Assembly: GCA_900318195.1 (NCBI GenBank)
Contig: ONJR01000017.1
Coordinates: 17,584 to 81,583, forward strand
DNA: 64,000 nt
Direction of reading: 5' to 3'
Source of the DNA: an uncultured Planctomycetota bacterium
Lineage (GTDB): Bacteria; Planctomycetota; Planctomycetia; Pirellulales; Thermoguttaceae
Below the pieces are notes generated by a model. That model was not told where the DNA came from. It made no database searches and saw nothing but the letters and a program-made list of their open reading frames with translations. The translations under genes and the position numbers were made by a program. Positions 59,943-64,000 of this stretch are shown here, piece after piece (position 1 is the stretch's first letter; each line of letters opens with the position of its first letter).

Positions 59943-62879
59943 TTAATCGACCGTAAAAACCTCGTCTGTATAAAGCGGAAGCCGAACGCGAGCCGGTCGT
60001 CTACCAGCCGGCGCCAGTTCGAATCGCGCTTGATACTCGCCGGGTTCAAGCCTCAACGCGCCGACGTTCGTCTCGATCGTCTGGGGTTCGTTGAGTGGCG
60101 CTCCATAGATTTTGAGCGACTGCCCCGGAAGTACAAACGCAAATTGTCCGGCGCTTAATTCGCAATTCGCTTCCAGCTCGGCAACGATCATTTCTTTTTC
60201 GCCTTCGCGCCTGGAAATAGTAATCTTCGGACGCTCAATCTTAGCGTCCTTCACCTCCTCAGAAGCAAAGAAATGCGTTTGAAACCCAATCGCACACGGT
60301 TGATCAACGTTAAACTTCCAGACGTAAGCTCCCTGATCTTCCGCAGCGTCGTTTCGCGTCGTCCCGCCCAATGTGTTTGTAGCGCCGTAAACGTTCTGCC
60401 AACTCGGATAGAGAACGCGTCTAAAAGACCTCTTACCATGCGCGTCTTTTTCAAGGTGAAATTCGTTGCGCAACTTCAAAAGCGCGTCGCGTTCCTCCGA
60501 CGTTTTGCGCCCCGCAAGTCGTTTATCGATCTCAAATCTTGAGCGCAACTCGTCCGTTACCGCCCCAGATAGTCGTAGCGTTTGGTACTCGTTAATCATA
60601 TCGAGAATCTCGCCAATAAACGGGTGACTTGAAGCGGCGCTCACACTCGTTTGGAAGGAAAAGGACGCGTCGTACGCGAGCGTTGCGCCTAGACAATATT
60701 CATACATATCGGGCGTCGCGTTCTTATCGTAGGCATAGTACCATCCGACGTCGAGATACGATTCCGACGCGTGTTCGCGCGTGAATCCGCCGCTACGCTC
60801 TTCCAAGTACGCTTTAAGATCGTCGTGTCCGTCTGCGGACGCGTTGCGCGCGATCATATGCCACGAATACGGCGAACAACTACTGCCCTGAAAGAGTATG
60901 TCCTTATTAGCCAACTTGTCGTAAAACGCCTTGTGAAGCCGCGCGTTGTAATACCAATGTTCCGAGCCCTCGCCAGGTCGTTGCAACAATTCCGAACCGT
61001 CGAAATAGATCATCTCGATCGGCAACTGATTCGCCAATTCTGCGAAATTACCAGCTATTTCATCGATAAAGTCCGTGTCGAGGTCAGGAAGATGGTATCC
61101 ATATGCGCGCGTAAAATGTTTAACGGCAGCGCCCTGCTCATGCCCGGCGATCGTCGTACCGTAATAGCCGCGCTCACAGTCGTACAGCCCGTCCGCAGTC
61201 GTTCGACCGTACATAATCAACTCGTCGTCGATCCTGACCAATTGTCCCGAACCCATATAAGGATCCTGCCCAGAAGGAAATTTCGTCGCGTCTCCTTCCA
61301 CCTTAATCGTCTTAGCGTCTTTTTCGCCTGGCAACGCTTCCGCAAGTGTCGATTCATAATCTGTAACGAAACGCTTGTCTGGAATCGGCGTTAAATACGG
61401 ATCGTTGGCGTCGACCGACGCGCCCAAAAGGTGCAGACCAAACCGAATCCCCTCGCTACGAAAACGCTCGATCACATCCCGCAACGAGTCGACCCCGCCT
61501 GGAAAATTATTTTCATTCACTCTATAATGTCCCGTCGAAGTCGTCCAAGAGTTCTGCAGTAGAAGTATCTGCTTGAAGCCGCCGCGTTTCGCCATTTGCA
61601 GCGCTGCGTCGTATTCCTTCGCATTGAACCAAGTCAGGAAAAGATAATTCTCATGGATAAAAGGCGACTCGCCACGCCATGCTCCACCTGGTTGCGGCGA
61701 GGGCACGCGCGCTAGCTTCTGCACGTTCTGAACCGTTCGCGCCCATTTCTCCTTAGAGACCGCGACAAGCGCGCAACTTGCCGGCGCCAACTTATGACGC
61801 GCGTACGATTTCGCAACGAGCGTCTGTCCGCGCTCTTTAAAGGGAGAATTCTCGTCGGAGAAATCTTCCAGTCTAATAGCGCGCTCGTTTCCATGCTCGT
61901 CGACGAGAATAGCTTCCACCCAATCGATAAGGCAGCGAACGTCGGTCTTGGCAGGCAGACCATTGTAATAGAAATAAAGATTACGCACGTCGTCGTAGGT
62001 TAGGTCGTTGAGCGCCGGATTCGAAAGCTCGCACACTCGCCAGCCCACGAAATCGACGTCAATATAGTCGTCGCGATGACCGGATCTTCCGCCTAGTTGC
62101 ACCTTCAGCGCCTCGCGCTTACCGTCGCCGTAGACGCGCGCGCGCAATTTCACGCACCGCGAAAGATCCAACGGCGCGTCGAACTCGCGCCCGATGAACG
62201 CCCAACCGTCGGCGGCGGCGCGTTTCGAACTCGCTTTAAACTCCGCGACGGGAGAAAGGTCGCCCGATTCAATATCGCGATCGTCGTCGCGCGGAATAAT
62301 CTTGAAGGTGTGAGCGCACTCTTCACGATCGCCTTGCGCGCTCTTCGCGTGAAGCGGTAGAGGTATCGCATTGATCGAGGTCGTCATAACGCCGACGCGC
62401 AGTCCGTTTTCGAATGTAACGGTATTAATCCATGGCGCGACCTTCAATCCGTCTGGCGCTGCTATCATAAAGAGAAAACATTCGGTCGGCTCGCGTTTGT
62501 CGAGTATCTCTTTGAGTTCAAAAAGCACGGCGCCTTGAATTTGAATAACGGCGTACCTAGCTCGCGCCCCGTTGCTAAAGTGCACGACGAACGATTGCGC
62601 AACGTAGGAATTCGCTTCAACCCGTTCACCGATCGCGGTCGAGCCGTCGTCATATCCAAGTTTAAAGGCTTTAACAGGTTGCGCAATGCGAGCGCCCTTC
62701 GCGTCCGAAAGATAGGAGCGTCCGTCTTCGGTAATAGCGAGGTAAGCGTCGCCTAGCTTCCATCGCAAGACGTCGGTGGCGAAAATCGGTGGCGTTGTGA
62801 AGATAACCGCAACCGCCAGAGCCGTAGCTACGTTTCTTATCCAATTCGTGTTACGCAGATTAATTTGCGCGTTATTCAT
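59943..62879 (-). CDS. Large secreted TIM-barrel protein, glycosidase-like
   Basis: A 978-residue exported protein with a signal peptide (about residues 15-36, ending at IFATD). The N-terminal 400 residues are beta-rich, including a segment about 210-330 with carbohydrate-binding-like character (DLSRCVKLRARVYGDGKREA). A TIM-barrel-like core runs from about 410 to 760: FKQILLLQNSW, IRFGLHLLGASVDAND and IEMIYFDGSELL (about 624-635, an Asp at a strand end), then WYYAYDKNA. The layout recalls GH36-related or endo-alpha-N-acetylgalactosaminidase-like enzymes, but I cannot assign a family. GGAGG lies five bases before the ATG at 62879; a longer start overlaps the neighbour. It is downstream of a DUF6807-type gene on the same strand. 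Confidence 0.65.
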   Translation of the reverse strand: MNNAQINLRNTNWIRNVATALAVAVIFTTPPIFATDVLRWKLGDAYLAITEDGRSYLSDAKGARIAQPVKAFKLGYDDGSTAIGERVEANSYVAQSFVVHFSNGARARYAVIQIQGAVLFELKEILDKREPTECFLFMIAAPDGLKVAPWINTVTFENGLRVGVMTTSINAIPLPLHAKSAQGDREECAHTFKIIPRDDDRDIESGDLSPVAEFKASSKRAAADGWAFIGREFDAPLDLSRCVKLRARVYGDGKREALKVQLGGRSGHRDDYIDVDFVGWRVCELSNPALNDLTYDDVRNLYFYYNGLPAKTDVRCLIDWVEAILVDEHGNERAIRLEDFSDENSPFKERGQTLVAKSYARHKLAPASCALVAVSKEKWARTVQNVQKLARVPSPQPGGAWRGESPFIHENYLFLTWFNAKEYDAALQMAKRGGFKQILLLQNSWTTSTGHYRVNENNFPGGVDSLRDVIERFRSEGIRFGLHLLGASVDANDPYLTPIPDKRFVTDYESTLAEALPGEKDAKTIKVEGDATKFPSGQDPYMGSGQLVRIDDELIMYGRTTADGLYDCERGYYGTTIAGHEQGAAVKHFTRAYGYHLPDLDTDFIDEIAGNFAELANQLPIEMIYFDGSELLQRPGEGSEHWYYNARLHKAFYDKLANKDILFQGSSCSPYSWHMIARNASADGHDDLKAYLEERSGGFTREHASESYLDVGWYYAYDKNATPDMYEYCLGATLAYDASFSFQTSVSAASSHPFIGEILDMINEYQTLRLSGAVTDELRSRFEIDKRLAGRKTSEERDALLKLRNEFHLEKDAHGKRSFRRVLYPSWQNVYGATNTLGGTTRNDAAEDQGAYVWKFNVDQPCAIGFQTHFFASEEVKDAKIERPKITISRREGEKEMIVAELEANCELSAGQFAFVLPGQSLKIYGAPLNEPQTIETNVGALRLEPGEYQARFELAPAGRRPARVRLPLYTDEVFTVD

Positions 62880-62935
62880 ATTGCCTCCACCAGCTTTCAA
62901 TGAGCGTCCGCATAACGCAAGCGCGCGAGCACGGC

Positions 62936-64000
62936 TTAGTTCGACAAGGACCCCGCCCAACTCTCATAAACTTTCTTCAATCTCTCAGGCTCAACCAATC
63001 CGTCGTGAATCCAGATTCGTGTCGGCATAACAATCTTTTCACCAGGTTCATAACGTTGCGCGTCGACCCCCGGGTAGCCAAGACATAGAGGTCCATAATA
63101 TCGCGTCAACCAAGTTGGCGGAAAATCAGGAAAGGACGCGGTCAGAAAGATAGCGGCGCCAGAAAGAGCGTCGTCTTGCGCGCCGAAACGCGAGGTATAG
63201 TCTGCCCAACGCAGGCGTTTCTCCGGCATATCCTCCTTGGCGACGCCTTCGTCAGTCGTAATAAAACGATCGACGCCGATTTCTCCCTTTGGGCGAAACC
63301 GAATGGTAAGTCCTCCGTAACTTTTGTGTTCCGCGCCTTGTAGAGAAACGGGCTTATTGGTCGGCGTTAGAGTAACGGTCAAATCGATAGCGCGTGAACG
63401 TGTACCGTCGACAATTTCGATTGGTCGAACGGTAATATCAACGACCTCTTCGATAATCTTGTCGCCGTAGAACTTTTCATTTTCCGCAATATCTTCGCCG
63501 CGTTTGCTCGAATCCAGAACGTTGTCGGGCGTAGTCGCGTTCCCCTCGACGTACCATCCGTTTTCTACAATCAATCGCGCGCCGCCCTTGTCGACAGTTA
63601 CGTTGTGGAACTTGAAAAACCTTTGTCGAATCTTCGTGTTCGAGGTCCATAAATCGTAGCGTCGCGTCTTGCCATTCTCGTCATGAACATAGACTCCGGG
63701 CCATGTCCAAAAGACTCCGTGATGGTGATAATGATCTTTCGGCGCGTCTTCTGTGAGCGTCTCACCGTCGAGCCCATAAAGTGGGTGTATATAACATCCG
63801 GCGTACCGACGAGCCTCATTTTCAGGAACGCTAGGCGCGTGATCTACAAAAGCGTACCAGTAGGTAAACACGAGCTTATCGCCGTCGTATAACGTAACCG
63901 ATTCGTCGTTCTTATCCCAGCGAAAGCCGTCTTGCCCGAGCGACGCGCGAGCGTGCGCCAACATCGCCGCGCCGACGAAAATAGCGATCAGTATTCCGCA
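62936..64000 (-). CDS. Secreted DUF6807 (PmoA-like) family protein, start cut by the window edge
   Basis: The reading frame stays open to the window edge. Upstream of the Met at 63964 it continues with CGILIAIFVGAAMLAHA, a signal-peptide core, so the true start lies just outside. The mature part has YWYAFVDHAPSVP, IHPLYGLDGE and DHYHHHGVFWTWPGVY, the last being a dense His cluster typical of the DUF6807 family, which is frequently found beside Gfo/Idh/MocA oxidoreductases in planctomycetes. The 'PmoA' name in databases is misleading and does not imply methane oxidation. The reaction is unknown; it precedes the TIM-barrel gene and is probably cotranscribed. Confidence 0.82.
   Translation of the reverse strand, partial: CGILIAIFVGAAMLAHARASLGQDGFRWDKNDESVTLYDGDKLVFTYWYAFVDHAPSVPENEARRYAGCYIHPLYGLDGETLTEDAPKDHYHHHGVFWTWPGVYVHDENGKTRRYDLWTSNTKIRQRFFKFHNVTVDKGGARLIVENGWYVEGNATTPDNVLDSSKRGEDIAENEKFYGDKIIEEVVDITVRPIEIVDGTRSRAIDLTVTLTPTNKPVSLQGAEHKSYGGLTIRFRPKGEIGVDRFITTDEGVAKEDMPEKRLRWADYTSRFGAQDDALSGAAIFLTASFPDFPPTWLTRYYGPLCLGYPGVDAQRYEPGEKIVMPTRIWIHDGLVEPERLKKVYESWAGSLSN

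Noticed and set aside
1..64000. CRISPR array, rRNA genes or insertion sequences
   Set aside because: No regularly spaced repeats, rRNA motifs or transposase-like frames were seen.

Overview
The window looks like chromosomal DNA of a planctomycete, probably a member of the Pirellulales close to the gut-associated Thermoguttaceae. This is inferred from gene content, not from a database search. The clues are a secreted protein with the planctomycete N-terminal signature LEALEDRALLS, many Tat-exported oxidoreductases and phosphoesterases, secreted sugar esterases and TIM-barrel glycosidase-like proteins, a membrane-anchored Ser/Thr kinase, KdsB (so a Kdo-type outer membrane) and FliO/FliP/FliQ. 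Base composition is moderately GC-rich with very frequent CGCG/GCGC words. Where promoters can be read they are of sigma-70 type, mostly with 17-base spacers.

Layout. 0-7.6 kb: a small sigma region 4-like protein, DAHP synthase (aroF) behind what looks like a transcription attenuator with an aromatic-residue leader peptide, divergent glgC, and a Rieske protein plus a fused cytochrome b/c protein. 7.8-16 kb: two secreted sugar esterases, kdsB, an RNA methyltransferase, fliO-fliP-fliQ, aroB, a helix-hairpin-helix protein and a membrane Zn peptidase. 16-26 kb: a 1212-residue surface protease with fibronectin III-like repeats, a HAD phosphatase with thiE, and a 1640-residue secreted protein. 26-39.5 kb: a B12-binding-type radical SAM protein, two tandem Tat metallophosphoesterases, a coiled-coil membrane protein coupled to a tiny membrane protein, a LUD protein, an MBL hydrolase, two tandem sensor-SpoIIE phosphatases, ettA and tRNA-Leu(UAG). 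39.7-45.3 kb: a zinc-ribbon/GYF membrane protein, a Gfo/Idh/MocA oxidoreductase, the CCA-adding enzyme and a Ser/Thr kinase.

45.4-48.1 kb is the clearest accessory segment. A very AT-rich palindromic stretch is followed by three overlapping genes: a RusA-type Holliday junction resolvase, a phage-replication-like protein and a DnaC-type helicase loader. About 540 bases without a gene but with a cluster of short hairpins come next. It resembles the replication module of a phage or integrative element. No integrase or structural genes are present.

48.4-64 kb: a histidine phosphatase, an NAD synthetase whose glutaminase domain seems to have lost its catalytic triad, a YqeG-type phosphatase, a homocysteine methyltransferase/MTHFR fusion, and a run of Tat- or Sec-exported proteins: NIPSNAP, aldo/keto reductase, two tandem metallophosphoesterases (the first frameshifted), a Gfo/Idh/MocA oxidoreductase, a TIM-barrel protein and a DUF6807-type protein cut by the window edge. 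Together with the esterases this suggests growth on complex or modified carbohydrates.

The observations most worth pursuing are the aroF attenuator, the cytochrome b that keeps one heme-b ligand pair but lacks the other, and the replication cassette with its palindromic AT-rich leader.
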